64,000 nucleotides of DNA from Macrocystis pyrifera (Eukaryota > Sar > Phaeophyceae > Laminariales > Laminariaceae), in assembly GCA_031763025.1 (NCBI GenBank), contig JASSKH010000031.1:5981458-6045457 (forward strand), in the 5' to 3' direction. The notes beneath the pieces were generated by a model. That model ran no database searches. It was not told the DNA's origin and saw only the letters and a list, made by a program, of their open reading frames with translations. Below, one piece after another: positions 1 through 11,093 of this stretch (positions are counted from its first letter, which is position 1; every line of letters begins with the position of its first letter). The position numbers were made by a program, and so were the translations under genes.

Positions 1-879
1 GAGAGTCCTCTCGCTTGACAGGTGAGTGTCCCCGGGCAGGGAGCAGAGACGCCCACGCGCTTGCGCACAGCGTGGGCAGAGGTCGCGAGGCTCGAAGTTG
101 GGACGGACACCCGAGGCGTTACTCAGACCCTTCTGGGGGCGGAGCCCCCGGAGCGGAAGGAATTTGAGCTGTGGCTCAAGCTATAGAGACGGCATCCTTG
201 GAGACCGGAATAACCCCCCTGAAATTTCTTCCTCTTCTTTTTTCATGGATTGACGATTGATTTCAGTCGAGATGACGCGATGCTGTCGATGTCGGCACGA
301 AACCGTATCACGAGTTTTTCGCTCGCGTCGGTGAGTGTGTGTTGCTTGAAGCTTGGTGCGCACTAAACAGGGCAGCAACACAGCAGGGCTTCCGCCCTCG
401 AGCCAGGCTCGTCTTGAACGCTCGAGATACATGCGCGCGCACTCGTACGGAAGGGGTGAAGGGAAGTGGTGCGTCGCGGGTACTTATGTACGCCGCTCGG
501 GCCACGTGCTCATAGGCGGAGGGATTACTTGTGTCGAGGTGTGCGAAAAAAAAAAAAGGGTAGCAGCACACCAGGGCTTCTGTGCCCTCGAGCCAGATTC
601 GTCTTGAACGCATCACAGCAGTATACCCAACGGCTTGATACGACTGGGCTGGGAGTCTGGCGAGCCGTTTGCTTCCTGCAGCTGCTGTGTGTGTGCTCTG
701 CTTCGTGCTGCTCGGCATTCCGCTCTTATGTGATATTTTTGGTGTGTGGCACTCTGTCGTCACGATATGTATAAACGTGCAGGTTGATTGCCGAATTTAC
801 TGTCCGCAGGTAGTCTGTCCAGACCAGTACTACTACTATACCCTGCTGTGTTGACCAAATAGCCGGTTTCCCCGTTGGT

Positions 880-945
880 CGTCGCACGAACAAAATAATT
901 GATTCGCGAATTCGAAGCTCGCAATTCGTGAGTCCGAATCTCACC
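880..945 (+). other. tRNA-like segment, unit 1
   Basis: A GTTGGTCGTCGCACGAA block followed about 60 bp later by GAGTCCGAATCTCAC resembles pol III boxes A and B. The second box departs from GGTTCGANTCC, so this looks like a derived SINE head or tRNA pseudogene rather than a working tRNA. Confidence 0.35.
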
Positions 946-1477
946 GCTCTGGGATAAGTTGGCGAAGAAGAAAAAAATCAAATAAAGTTGAACATCTAGG
1001 TGCATGGCGTGCGGTAGGCGCAATTGGACGCGAGTCGGCGAGGGAAGAAAGGGCCCAAGTATTCTCACGATAAAAATACAAAGGCACGAAGCGCAGTAGG
1101 GAGGAGGAAGGAGAGCCTACTTGAAAGAGCAGTGGCACCGAGCCTGAGTTCCGAGTATTTTAGGTTGGTGTTGAACGCGCTGCAGCTGCAGCATCCCCAG
1201 CAGTTTTTTGCTGTGATTGGGTTGAGAGCTTGGCGAGCCGTGGGCTGCCGCAGCTGTGTGTGCTCTGCTTCGTGCTACCCGGCGGCGTTCTGCTGTGTTG
1301 TGGCATTTTTTGGCGTGTGGCAGTCTGTGGTGACGGTGTATGTATGTGCAGGTTGACTGCCGAACAACTCACAGTACACAGGTGTATTTAAGACAGTTCA
1401 GATAATTACTGCTACTATACCCTGCTACGTATACTAAAATACATTAAAAAAAAATACATCCCAGCCTGTCGCTCGGG

Positions 1478-1548
1478 CGTTGTCGCACGAATAAACAGTT
1501 GATTCGGCGTTTCGAAGATCACAAGCGGTGAGTTCGAATCCAACGTCT
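1478..1548 (+). other. tRNA-like segment, unit 2
   Basis: Same position in the next repeat unit. The box B candidate is GAGTTCGAATCCAAC, the closest of the three to the canonical T-arm. No clean cloverleaf could be drawn by eye. Confidence 0.35.
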
Positions 1549-2029
1549 GTGGAACAAATTTATTTTTGGAAAACACACGTTCAAGTGTTGAGGCACATTG
1601 CGTGGGTAAAAGCGCAACTAAGACGCGAGCGAGTCGACGAGGGCAGGAAGGGGCTGAAGTGTTCTTGCGATATAAATACGAGGCACGAAGCGTAGTGGGG
1701 AGGGGAGGGAGGAGAGCCTGCTGCGTGACCCCGGTTCCGAGTTCCGAGTATTTTAGATTCGTGTTTGAACGCACTACGTTGTACCCAGCAGCTTTGCTGT
1801 GACTGGGCAGGGAGTTCGGCGAGCTGTGTGCTGGTGCTGCAGTTTTGTGTGTGTTTTTTGCTTCGTGCTGCCCAGCATTCCTCTGTGTGTGTGGCATTTT
1901 TTTGTGTGTCACTCTGTAGTGACGATTTATTCATGTGCGGGTTGATTGCCGAACTCACGAGCACGCAAACAGACCGTCCACATTTACTACTCTACTACAA
2001 TTGCCACGTAGACCCCAAAAAAAATAGAT

Positions 2030-2125
2030 TCCGGCCGGTTGCCCCGGTGGTCACCGCACGAATGAATGGTTGACTCGTGAGTTCGAAGCCGACAATTCGC
2101 GAGTTCGAATCTCACCTCTGTGAAA
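2030..2125 (+). other. tRNA-like segment, unit 3
   Basis: Box A candidate TTGCCCCGGTGGTCACCGC and box B candidate GAGTTCGAATCTCAC lie about 70 bp apart, a spacing seen in tRNA-Ser/Leu with a long variable arm. The acceptor stem is not convincing. Confidence 0.4.
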
Positions 2126-2400
2126 TGCATTCGCCAAACAAACAGCATTAAAGTGTTGGGGCGCGTATATAGCGCGGGTAGGTGCAATTAGACGCGAGTC
2201 GACGCGGGCAGGAAAGGGCTGAAGTCTTCTCGCGATGAAAAAATATACGAGGCGCGAAGCGTAGGTAGTGGAGAGAAGGGAGGAGAGCCTGCTGTGTGAC
2301 CCCTGATCTCGGTCACGAGTATTGGAGAAAGAAAGAGAGAGCGCGAAGGACGGCTAATATGTTGTGCTCGAAATTGGGATGGAATAGAGAAATACGAGTT

Positions 2401-2635
2401 GTTGTTGGTGTTGGTGTTGGTGTTGGTGTTGGTGTTGGTGTGGGTGTTGGTGTTGGTGTTGGTGTTGGTGTTGGTGGTGTTGGTGGTGTTGGTGTTGGTG
2501 TTGTTCTTGTTTTCTTCACGTTAAACCGTTCTTTCTACCCGTCGACATCCAGCCCCACACCAGTGTCCGGGCCGATTTTTCAATCCTAGAGAGATGCTAC
2601 AAGTTCTGTGGCACAACGCCGTATTCTCACCAACT
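2401..2635 (-). mobile_element. LINE 3' end with (GGTGTT)n tail
   Basis: Read on the minus strand this is the 3'-UTR end of the LINE family described at 43,646-44,874 (GTCGACGGGTAGAAAGAACG, then TTTAACGTGAAGAA), finishing in an A/C-rich hexanucleotide array that appears on the plus strand as (GGTGTT)n at 2401-2503. It is truncated within the 3' UTR. Confidence 0.6.
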
Positions 2636-2785
2636 TTTTCTCCTCTGCTGCTGCTGCTGCTGCTGTATCGTAACATGCGAAGTGTGATATTTATACCATC
2701 AACAAAGACAGCAGGCATGACCGTCACTACCAGTATGGCTGTTGTACAAACATAGGTACCCGAAAGTAGTATCGTATCGTGCTAT

Positions 2786-2892
2786 TTACGGGGACCATAG
2801 TAAATAGGACCTACGGTACACGCAAAAAACTTGTATGTTTCCATTTTTTTTTGCTAGCAGTATTTGGTCCCATTTACTACGGTCTTCCGTAA
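2786..2892. mobile_element. MITE family 1, copy A
   Basis: Terminal inverted repeats TTTACGGGGACCATAGTAAA and GGTCTTCCGTAA enclose the family core (ACCTACGGTACAC, AAAAACTTGTATG, GCAGTATTTGGTCC). About 107 bp. Confidence 0.8.
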
Positions 2893-3356
2893 TACCAGTA
2901 CCAGGTATGCTGCAAGTTGTTTTCACATGAGTTTTCGTGTTTGTCCCCCCAGAGCATGGGCGTGTGCCGTCGACCTCCCAACACTCAGCATTGCACTTTA
3001 CCCGGGAACACCCACGACGACAATTATAAAGATGATGTCTCCGAAGTAAATCCTTTCAACTCCTCAACCCCCTTCACCCCTTCCCGTAGCATGTTTACGG
3101 GCGACAGCCGGCGGCAAATATGCGCAGCCTTGCGTACGTACGAAGTATGTATGATGGGACTATGTAGACATGAGGCTGTGAGTTCGAAAACTTTTTCCCT
3201 CCAAAGTCACACCTGGCATTCGCAAGCCGTTTGTGATGACTCCGATCGCGCCTACTACAGTACGTTCGGGTTTTTTTTTTTTTTTTGTTTTCAGCGGCGT
3301 ATTGGTACAACGTCTGACCGTTTCGTATACGCGTAGTGTAGTCTGTAGTCTGTTGC

Positions 3357-3400
<44 letters not shown>

Positions 3401-4080
3401 CCCCCCCCATAAAACCAGAGCACTGCTTCCATCACAGGTTGTCTACGTGCCGGTCGGAAACAGAGTAAGTACGTATGGCGGCTGTGATCCCTCTGTGGTA
3501 CCGGTTAAGTAGTACGAGCGGCCCTTTGTGGTGCCTGTGCCATGGCTTGGCACAGATGGGAGTACCCAGTTGGGCACTGTGCCGGGTAACGCCGATTGCC
3601 AGTTGTCTTCAGTGTCGGCTTTGTTGACGGGCGCGTGTTGGAGGTATACAGGGACCCGCGCTACTGCTGTGCACCTTTTGGCAATCCCCCGTGCGTGGGC
3701 CTCCTCGCACCTAGGACCTTGCACGGCACTACTTGTGTTTCTGTGCCCCCCCCCCCCCCCCCCCCCCCCGAATTCGGACAATAAATGCAGTGGGGTTTCC
3801 ATTTGAAGACCACCCCGTGACAGGCCGATAAACGTGGCGTTGCCTGTAGTATGTTATAATCTTTTATTCCCGACCATACTAGTGCCGAGCAACTTTTGCT
3901 CGTGACGTGCCGATTTGCCTGGTGTTATATCTCCTGGAAAAAAAAAGTCTTGAAAAACAGATGGTTTCGAGGTGGGTACCCACCCCACTGTAACACAAGT
4001 ATTCAAACATTGAAACAACGCCCACTACTTTCGAAGCCCCCCGCCCTAAAAGCCCAATTCTACTACTGCAGATGTTAATT
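2893..4080. other. Non-coding stretch with two poly-C tracts
   Basis: No convincing gene. It holds C-runs at 3358-3408 (one T) and 3746-3769 and a T-run near 3270-3286. ORFs crossing the C-runs translate to poly-Pro or poly-Gly and are artefacts of composition. Confidence 0.6.
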
Positions 4081-4183
4081 TTACGGGGGTCCATAGTTAA
4101 TAGGACCTGTGGTATACCTAAAACACTATATATTCACCTATTTTTACTAACAATGTTAGGTCCTATTTACTATGGTCCCCCGT
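4081..4183. mobile_element. MITE family 1, copy B
   Basis: TTACGGGGGTCCATAGTTAA at the left, GGTCCCCCGT at the right, with the usual core between. The right end lacks the final AA. Confidence 0.8.
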
Positions 4184-4339
4184 CGTAGTTGTTTTCTCCA
4201 GATTCGAAGTGGTGGAAGAAGAACTTGGAACAAAATTAGTTTTTGATGGGATTTTCCTTGGAATATTTTTGCTATATTTGTCAGGGGTTAAAATTGGTGT
4301 TGAGTGTCGTTATCGGAATTGAATTCGATAAGACAGCGA

Positions 4340-4590
4340 AAAACAAAAAAAAAATCCATACCATACCGATATTCTGAAAGTAATCGATATCCCAGCTACT
4401 GTTTAGGCTTTCGACACTTGATGCATGGAAGCTTTCGTTCAGAGCCTGCTTAAAAGTAAACGGGGATACCCGCAGGTGGTGGAGGGCACAACACGCCCGA
4501 TATCACAAAAGATATATCGGAAGTTCGATACTTCGATATAATGTATCGATATGTAGAAACTTTCGATACGATAACCAAGCACTAATGAAT
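4340..4590. repeat. AT-rich stretch with repeated TATCGATA-type motifs
   Basis: CGATATTCTG, AATCGATATCCC, GATATATCGG, TCGATATAATGTATCGATAT and TTTCGATACGAT recur within about 230 bp. Function unknown; no ORF of note. Confidence 0.4.
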
Positions 4591-4687
4591 AGTCAATAAC
4601 CACTTGCCGTTAAAGGTAAAAAGAAGAGACGATTGCGATCTATGCGAAGCGTCTTGCCGCTATTGCTAATGGTTAGGGACATCCTAT

Positions 4688-4792
4688 TTACGGGGGATCA
4701 TAGTAAATGGGACCTACGGTACACACAAAAACCTCTATAATTACCTATTTTTACTAACGACATTTGGTCCTATTTACTGTGGACCCCCGTAA
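4688..4792. mobile_element. MITE family 1, copy C
   Basis: Complete copy, TTACGGGGGATCATAGTAAA to GGACCCCCGTAA. It lies directly beside copy D with about 6 bp between. Confidence 0.85.
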
Positions 4793-4798
4793 ATATTA

Positions 4799-4893
4799 AC
4801 CGTAGTAAATAGGACCTACGGTACACACAAAAGTCTATATCTTTACCTATTTTTACGAACAATATTTGGTCCTATTTACTATGGTCCCCCGTA
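4799..4893. mobile_element. MITE family 1, copy D (left end truncated)
   Basis: Begins inside the terminal repeat (CCGTAGTAAATAGGACC) and keeps a complete right end (GGTCCCCCGTAA). Same orientation as copy C. Confidence 0.8.
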
Positions 4894-5099
4894 AATATTA
4901 ATAATACTGATAGTACTATTGATAAGAGCAGCAGTTAACAAAATGTTGGGGTCCATGGTGGGTTCTGACTACTTGAGGGAACTCCGTTTTTTTTTTTTGA
5001 AGAGCGCACACAGCACAACAACAGCAGCAGCTGCAGCAGCAGCAGCAGTAGCAGTTCGAGTGGTGACCGTGCTGTGCGCGTGTCTTGCCTCCAGCTTTT

Positions 5100-5415
5100 C
5101 ACGCCGGACGGATAGATCATCGACAGATCGATCATCTACAGATGGATCATCTACGTGTAGATAATCTACAGACAGATCATCTACAGATATATCATCTAAG
5201 ACCATCTACAGACATATCATCTACATGTAGATCATCTACAGATCGATCATCTACAGATAGATCATCTACATGTAGATCATCTACAGATATATCATCTCTA
5301 CAGATATATCGTCTGCAGATAGATCTTCTACAGATAGATCATCTACAGATATAAATCGTCCATATATGTATTATCTACAAATTTATCATCTAAAGGTGTA
5401 TCTCATCTACAGATG
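5100..5415. repeat. Minisatellite, GATCATCTACAGATA-type
   Basis: About twenty degenerate units of ATCATCTACAGATAG or ATCATCTACATGTAG in direct orientation. Related short stretches occur at 27,100-27,185, around 27,415 and at 28,140-28,320. There are no spacers and no flanking genes that would suggest a CRISPR. Confidence 0.75.
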
Positions 5416-5504
5416 AATAATTTAGATGATGTAGATAAACTAGACCCTATCCTGCGGTCATGGGGTGTGCTGCGGAGAATGATCTCCACGACACCAAGTC
5501 CAAC

Positions 5505-6270
5505 CGCGCTACTTGTAGGCCGTGCAGATGTGTACGACTCCCGCCCCGCGACACGAGCTAGACCATTCAAGATCAACAGATCACACAATACCAATACTAT
5601 GTCTTGGGTCGTGCAGGTTGTATGACTCCCACCCACCCCAGCAACTCTGGGCTATTAACAATAAACCATACATATCAATACTATGTCTGGGTGGTGCAGA
5701 TTTTTTTTTCTCTACTCGGCAGCAACACGAGGGTATAGATCACACCGCTCTGTCCCGAAATATTAGGAGCCTTCATATTTAGTTTTAATACGCAAACGTC
5801 CATCCTATTTGGGAACAAAGCGGGGACCGTTTGTGGTGATTTTCGGTAAGCAAACGGCCCTTCTCTTGTGGAGCGAAGTGGGGACCATTTGTCTTGAGTT
5901 TTTAGTGTGCGAACGATCCTTCTATTTGACAGCGAAGGGGGGACGATTTATACCGAGTTTTAGAATGCAAGGTCCTTTGTTTTAGGAGCAAAGAAAGTGG
6001 TACAGATCAGTAAATGTACCTGCTGGGTGGTGCAGTTTTTGTATGGCTCCAGCCCGTCAACATGAGCTACAGCATAGATCATGCCAGGTACAGATCAATG
6101 ACATTCGTGGGTGGTGCACATTTTACGACTGACTCCCATGAGGTAGCATGAGCTATTACTAGATCGTTCAGGTCAGTAAATATATCTGGGTCCGTGCAGA
6201 TTGTACCGCTCCCACCCGCCCAACAACACGAGCTACAAGCAGATCATGCAGATCAGCAACGCATCTTTTC
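5505..6270. repeat. Array of ~85-bp GGTGCAGATTGTA units, interrupted
   Basis: Units with the order GTGCAGATT.., ACTCCCACCC.., CAACACGAGCTA.., AGATCA.. recur near 5510, 5605, 5690, 6030, 6110 and 6190. The array is split at 5743-6002 by a different repeat. A degraded relative follows the GATC minisatellite again near 27,262-27,420. Confidence 0.55.
5743..6002. mobile_element. MITE family 2, internally expanded copy
   Basis: Starts with the family-2 terminus CCGCTCTGTCCCGAAATATT and ends with AAAGTGGTA. Between lie about three further units of 58-60 bp beginning GGGACCGTTTGT, GGGACCATTTGT and GGACGATTTATA, each with a matching inverted AAACGGCCC-type half. Confidence 0.55.
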
Positions 6271-6349
6271 CGAAGGGTCTAGAATACGGAAGCGCCAATC
6301 GATCACGTGTCTGATGCTTGGAATTGTCGAGTACGCGGTGAAGCTCTTA

Positions 6350-6463
6350 TTACGGGGGACCATAGTAAACAGGGCCAAATATGTGGTGGTAAAAATAGGG
6401 AAGTACATACCAGGTAGTTTTTTGGTCTGTACCGTACGTCCTATTTACCATGCCCCCCCGTAA
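6350..6463. mobile_element. MITE family 1, copy E (reverse orientation)
   Basis: TTACGGGGGACCATAGTAAA to CCCCCCCGTAA, flanked by TA on both sides (6348-6349 and 6464-6465). The core carries an extra CCAGGTA (TACCAGGTA at 6408-6416) relative to other copies. Confidence 0.8.
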
Positions 6464-6572
6464 TATCAGTACTACTGCTGTACAGCAGCAGCAGCAGTGG
6501 TCCCGAAAATAGTACCGGTAGTCAGTGGCGCTGAAATTTGCTTGGCGCACAGATAGATGGGGTTCACCAGTG

Positions 6573-7285
6573 TGGTGTGTGTGTTCTTCACGTTAAACCG
6601 TTCTTTCTACCCGTCGACATCCAGCACAACCAGTGTCCCGTGCCGATTCTTCAACCCTATTAATAGAGAGATACGTTCTTTCTACCCGTCGACATCCAGC
6701 ACAACCAGTGTCCGTGCCGATTCTTCAACCCTATTAATAGAGAGATACGTTCTTTCTACCCGTCGACATCCAGCACAACCAGTGTCCGTGCCGATTCTTC
6801 AACCCTATTAATAGAGAGATAAAAAGTTCTGTGGTCTCAAAACTTGGCCACAGAGACACTATTACGGGGGTCCATAGTTAACAGGACCTATGGCATACAT
6901 AAAAACCTTTATATTTAGGTAATTTTACTATCAATATTTGGTCCTGTTCACTATGGTCCCCCGTGATACATGTACGTATGAAGTAAGCAAAGCAGTCAGT
7001 AGACAATGCAGTGGTCATGTAATATGACAGGCACGACATACATGTGATGTGGAACAGAGAAAAACGAAAGAAAAACAAAGAAAAAAGTTGAAGCAAATCG
7101 AAAGAGCAGGAAGGAGGAAATAAAAAGAAAAATAATTAGTAGGAAAAAGCTGGCGTGCCTCCCCGCGGGCAGGGGATGTGGCAAGACACTTGAAAAAGCG
7201 TGCTGGAGGGAAAAAAAAACCACTCTACATATAAACAGAGTTAGAGTATTAATAAGAACCAAGGGAAAATTACAGGAAAACAATA
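6573..7285 (-). mobile_element. LINE 3'-UTR fragment, interrupted by MITE F
   Basis: The plus strand begins GTGTGTTCTTCACGTTAAACC (reverse complement of the LINE 3' end). The terminal block is then present three times in tandem (GTTCTTTCTACCCGTCGACA at about 6600, 6675 and 6749, period 74-75 bp). MITE copy F follows, then the rest of the 3' UTR (GACAGGCACGACATAC, an A-rich part, CGGGCAGGGGATGTGGC, AACCAAGGGAAAATTACAGG). No coding part is left. Confidence 0.6.
6862..6966. mobile_element. MITE family 1, copy F, inside a LINE
   Basis: TTACGGGGGTCCATAGTTAA to GGTCCCCCGTGA, flanked by TA (6860-6861) and TA (6967-6968). It interrupts the LINE 3' UTR between the CCACAGAGACAC block and the GTAGACAATGCAGTGG block, which are close together in the copy at 14,150-14,230. 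Confidence 0.85.
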
Positions 7286-7907
7286 GTGACCCTCAACCAT
7301 TTTTTTCTCGAATTGTAAGTGGTAACGCTCGTAGATGCGCGGAGGCAACGGCGCGTCAATTTTTCGTCTGCGGCAAGTAATACCTTCGCGCATACTTTCC
7401 GTCACGGACTTACTATACGAGTATCTTATGTCTCTTTTCTTTGTTCGTTCGTATCTCGGCACGCATATTGCTGTATTATTTCCCCTCCAAGCCGGCGCTA
7501 TCGAGGGGGCTGGAAACCCCTTGAAACGAAAGCGTGACGCGCGAGGGATTGCACGATTTTGCGCTCGCGGCACGGATTGCATCCTAAAGGTATAACATCC
7601 ACCCTCGCACTCGGCCCGCGAAATCGAAGATCAACTCGTGTGTGCGTGAGTCACACACCCTCTCCTCCTTGTCTCCCACCCGCCGTCCCTCCGCTCGAGG
7701 AAGAGACGCTTTCGCACGCCGAGGTGATTGAAAGTTGAAAGTTCCATGGTTTTTTGCATGTATGTTTGTTTGTTTTTTGCCTCTTGTGGCGTGTGCGTTT
7801 ATGCCGCGCGAGGAGTACGTGCCATGCAGCAGTATTTCATTCATCGGGCGTTGGGGTGTTGTGTGGTACGATCGACCATGTTTTTTTGTTTTTCCTGAGG
7901 CGTGCTG
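7286..7907. other. Unclassified stretch
   Basis: No recognisable gene or repeat. ORFs of up to 122 codons exist on the plus strand, but none shows a familiar motif and several frames are open at once. Confidence 0.4.
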
Positions 7908-8011
7908 TCACGGGGGTCCACAGTTAATAGGACCTATGGTGTGGATAAAAACCTATATATTCAAGTTTTTTATTGACAATATTTGGTCTTATTTACTATG
8001 GTCCCCCGTAA
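7908..8011. mobile_element. MITE family 1, copy G
   Basis: TCACGGGGGTCCACAGTTAA to GGTCCCCCGTAA with the usual core. The left TTACG has become TCACG. Confidence 0.8.
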
Positions 8012-9073
8012 TGGTAAGACGAGGGGTAGAACACACTTTTTGGCCTGAACATTTCGGACTGACCGGACCCCTTAACCCAATATCGTTGAAATGCTTTTGT
8101 TGATTGTGTTTTTACAAGGAAAACAAAATTGTGGTGCGTACATAATTGTCTTTGGGGCGGGCTGCGCTTTTTTTTTTTTTTCGCTGTTTCTCTTGAGTCT
8201 GTTTTTTCGGTTGACTTAGACATATAGAAACGCGAAGTCCAAAAGTTTTTTCTTTGAAAAATGTTGCTCGAAAAAAACAGACGAAAAATTATCCTACCGC
8301 CGCTGTGGGAAAAAAAGGAAAACAATGTTTGTTTTCCTCTTTTTTTCTAGCGGCTGCTCGCGGCGCAATTTGTTTTCTCTCGTTGCAAATAGTCAACACG
8401 CCGATAAAAATCAGCTCGTGCGACGATAGACGCTCGATCTCGATATAGACTCAGCCCACGGCCAACCCGCTTTGGTGTCGGGCAAGGCCAACGAGTGTAG
8501 ATGACGGAATCGAATATTGAAGGTGGATACATGCTCTAGGGGGGGAGAGCTTGCCGGCGGCGTTCTGCGGTATCCTCCCAAACCTGACAGAAAACTGTTT
8601 TTTTGCCATTCGAGACGGCTCGAGATTTTTGTCTGTTTGTACACACTAGCGGCTAATTGTTTTTTATCGTACGCCTGGCCAGCGCCCGCCACGCGTCACT
8701 GGCCATTGTGTGAACACGATGACCCAAGGGTGGGTCGGAGCCCCTGACGAGCGCACTCCGTTCAGAATTCATGACGCAGTCGTTGATATCAGTCGATCGA
8801 TATCTGTCGAGGACTCCGAATCTCGCCGCTTCGAACCGAACATCCGCCTGATTTTTTCTGAGGTCGATCTTGGCCCGACATCGGCCCCACATTTGCTTTT
8901 TTTCGGGCTTTTCCAAAAGTTTGGAACTTTTTTTTTTTTTCTAAACGTGCCCATAGGAAACGTGTTCTATTGATAAAAAAATTGACGGGTATCTTTGCAA
9001 TTCAAGCTTTTTATGGGAACTTTGCGTTTCCATTGGCATATGTCTTACTGTTCATATTCGAATTGACTTACTA
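8012..9073. other. Unclassified stretch
   Basis: No supported gene or known repeat. T-runs and A-runs occur near 8168-8182 and 8928-8940. Confidence 0.4.
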
Positions 9074-9183
9074 TTACGGGGGGGGGTCCATAGTTAATAG
9101 GACCTATGGTATACATAAAAACCTATATATTTACCTATTTTTACTAAAAAAAAATTGGTCCCGTTAACTATGGACCCCCGTAA
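9074..9183. mobile_element. MITE family 1, copy H
   Basis: TTACGGGGGGGGGTCCATAG to GGACCCCCGTAA, flanked by TA on each side. The first G-run is expanded. Confidence 0.85.
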
Positions 9184-9229
9184 TAAATGATTTGCCATTA
9201 ATAATAGTATAGGGCTTCTCAAGCGAGGT

Positions 9230-9600
9230 AGCTTCCAGAAAATTGGTGCCATGTTTGATTCTAATGTTTTTCATCAGCACGTTTTCCTTCCGGCTTCTCG
9301 ACGAGCAGTGGTCACGGTCACGGTTTCGGCTGTCGTCCCTTCAACCCCCCGGTACGTGCCTTACCTTTTTATCGCGCATAATGGTTCAGCATTCCCACTG
9401 CTCGTACAGTGGATTTTCGTAGGATGTTGCTGACTCACGCCCTCACGCTTTCCGCTAATCAATTTTCGTGCAAGAAGACGTCCCTGCGAGTGTGTGCACT
9501 GAGAATTGATGTGGGCCCACGTGGTTGGTTTTGCTGTAGAAGGAACGAGGTACCACCTACCAAGCCACCCACCAAGCCACGCCGGCGTACGGTGTTGGCT
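9230..9600 (-). mobile_element. tRNA-headed SINE-like repeat, copy 1
   Basis: Collinear on the minus strand with the copies at 11,676-11,965 and 24,100-24,390: a head with TGGCTTGGTAGGTGG, then GACTTTTT-like, TTAGCGGAAAGCGTGAG, GATAAAAAGGTAAGGCACGT, CCGGGGGG and a GACGACAGCC tail. The box B region is badly degraded in this copy. Confidence 0.55.
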
Positions 9601-9785
9601 CGCGTTTTCCTTCCTTGCTAACGTTTAGAATTCACACTTTTCGAGAAGCATGCCTGCCTCCCTGCCTGCTTGCCTCCCTGCCTGCCTGCCTGCCTGCCAT
9701 GCGCCATGCGTTGTTCCTCCCTTGGGACGAAGAGGTTGCGACCAAACCTAAATGACTGACTTTGGTGTTTACAACTGTCAAGGAT

Positions 9786-9870
<85 letters not shown>
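9786..9870 (+). repeat. (CAG)28 microsatellite
   Basis: Twenty-eight uninterrupted CAG triplets, followed by CAG/CCG-rich sequence to about 9900. An ORF of 107 codons reads it as poly-Gln, and other frames read poly-Ala and poly-Ser. No domain or exon signal supports a protein here. Confidence 0.9.
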
Positions 9871-9872
<2 letters not shown>

Positions 9873-10086
9873 CAGCCGCAGCAGCAGCGCGAGCGCCGGC
9901 TGGTACGACGGTGGGACGATGTCGCGGCCCGTGCCCCACCTAAATCCTTTCGCTCAACCGCTGTGACTCACTCGGCACCAAATCATATGCATCATCCCCC
10001 GATCAACGCAGTGTCCACGACGGTTGCCGTAGTCAGTCAGTCAGTCAGTCAGTCTCGTTTTGAAGACACTGAAACACGAATCTGAC

Positions 10087-10165
10087 GGGCTTTGTCTCCA
10101 AAACGGGACCTCGACTTGAAGTTTGACTGGTTTGTCCCTCAAAACAGGACTGAATGCAGTTTGCC
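10087..10165. mobile_element. MITE family 3, degenerate copy
   Basis: TTTGTCTCCAAAACGGGACC, TTGAAGTTTGACTGG and TTTGTCCCTCAAAACAGGAC match the inner part of the 89-bp family 3 element. The termini have decayed. Confidence 0.5.
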
Positions 10166-10533
10166 CTACGCACAAGGGTTTCAATTGGGCATGTTGGGTG
10201 TTTGTGCGTCCGAACTCAAGGTGGACTTTCCCCCATTGCGCGCGCGCGTGTTCGGATTTTGCTACCGTAAAAAGAGCGCACGGTCCGTACAGGATTTTGT
10301 GAAGTTTTTTTTCCGGTCCCGTTTTTCCGGGACAGCGGTAAGCAAGCAAGTAAGGGTGTGCTGATAAAGTCGAGCCTTGTGTGTTTTCGGAAGGCTCTCT
10401 CGGTCAGATCTTTCCCGAAAGCGCCTCAAGGTTGCTCGGTATTGACAACCTTCCCGTTCTGGAAAAATCGGACACTTAAAGAACGGTCGCACCGACCGTG
10501 CGAAATCCAACGCTTCACGTTGTTGTTCTATTA
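10166..10533. other. Unclassified stretch
   Basis: Nothing recognisable. Overlapping ORFs of 60-100 codons on both strands lack motifs. Confidence 0.4.
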
Positions 10534-10640
10534 ATACGGGGGACCATAGTAAACGGGACCAAATATTGCCAGTAAAAATAGGGAAATATACAGGTTTTTG
10601 TGTGTGCCGAAGGTGCTATTTACTATGGCCCTCCCGTGAT
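10534..10640. mobile_element. MITE family 1, copy I (reverse orientation)
   Basis: ATACGGGGGACCATAGTAAA to GGCCCTCCCGTGA with the reversed core (CCAAATATTGCCAGTAAAAA). Confidence 0.8.
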
Positions 10641-11093
10641 AGTAATCGTTACTATTTTTGTTGTTCTCATTGGTGTTTTCTGCCCCTCTGGATCTGTGTT
10701 GTGGTCTGCGAGGAATTGTTATATGCGTGCCTGCCATGCGCCGTCTACTTCAGGGTGTTAGGATTGTTGTGTGTGTGTTTTTGTTAAAAAATAAATATCT
10801 GTCTCGCGCGCCTTTTAAGCTTTTAGTTTTAGTTTTTTTATATTTGTTTCGGTTTCGGTTCTGATGCGTAGACCCATCCTTAGGGCCCTGTTTTTTTTTT
10901 TTTTTTTTTCGCTTACGGATTTGGTTGTGTATGGGTGTTGTGATTTTTCAAGTGGACTTGTTGTCTTGCGCTCCTTTCAACAAGCGTTTTTTGTTTTTTT
11001 GTTTTTCAACGTTTGTTTTGGTTTCCGGTTCTGCGTGTGACTCGTGCGTACACCCATCCCTTGTGCCCCCATGTTTTGATGAGGGACTCGGTT

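Larger units (their letters stand above)
350..2330. repeat. Array of ~590-bp tandem units with tRNA-like boxes
   Basis: Three successive units, plus a partial first one, share the same ordered landmarks: a block ending in TCTTGAACG, a CTGCTTCGTGCT block (about 693, 1261 and 1851), a block beginning GCAGGTTGATTGCCG, a tRNA-like stretch, and a tail rich in AGGCACGAAGCG. Spacing between landmarks is about 570-600 bp. The short ORFs inside differ from unit to unit and are broken, so no protein is proposed. This could be a tandemly amplified SINE or a satellite. Positions 1-350 hold no recognisable feature. Confidence 0.6.

Noticed and set aside
5085..5354. CRISPR array or repetitive protein
   Set aside because: Units are degenerate and contiguous with no unique spacers, and the genome is eukaryotic.
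9752..10085. Poly-Gln or poly-Ala protein over (CAG)28
   Set aside because: Three frames are open through the microsatellite and no domain, homologue pattern or splice signal supports any of them.
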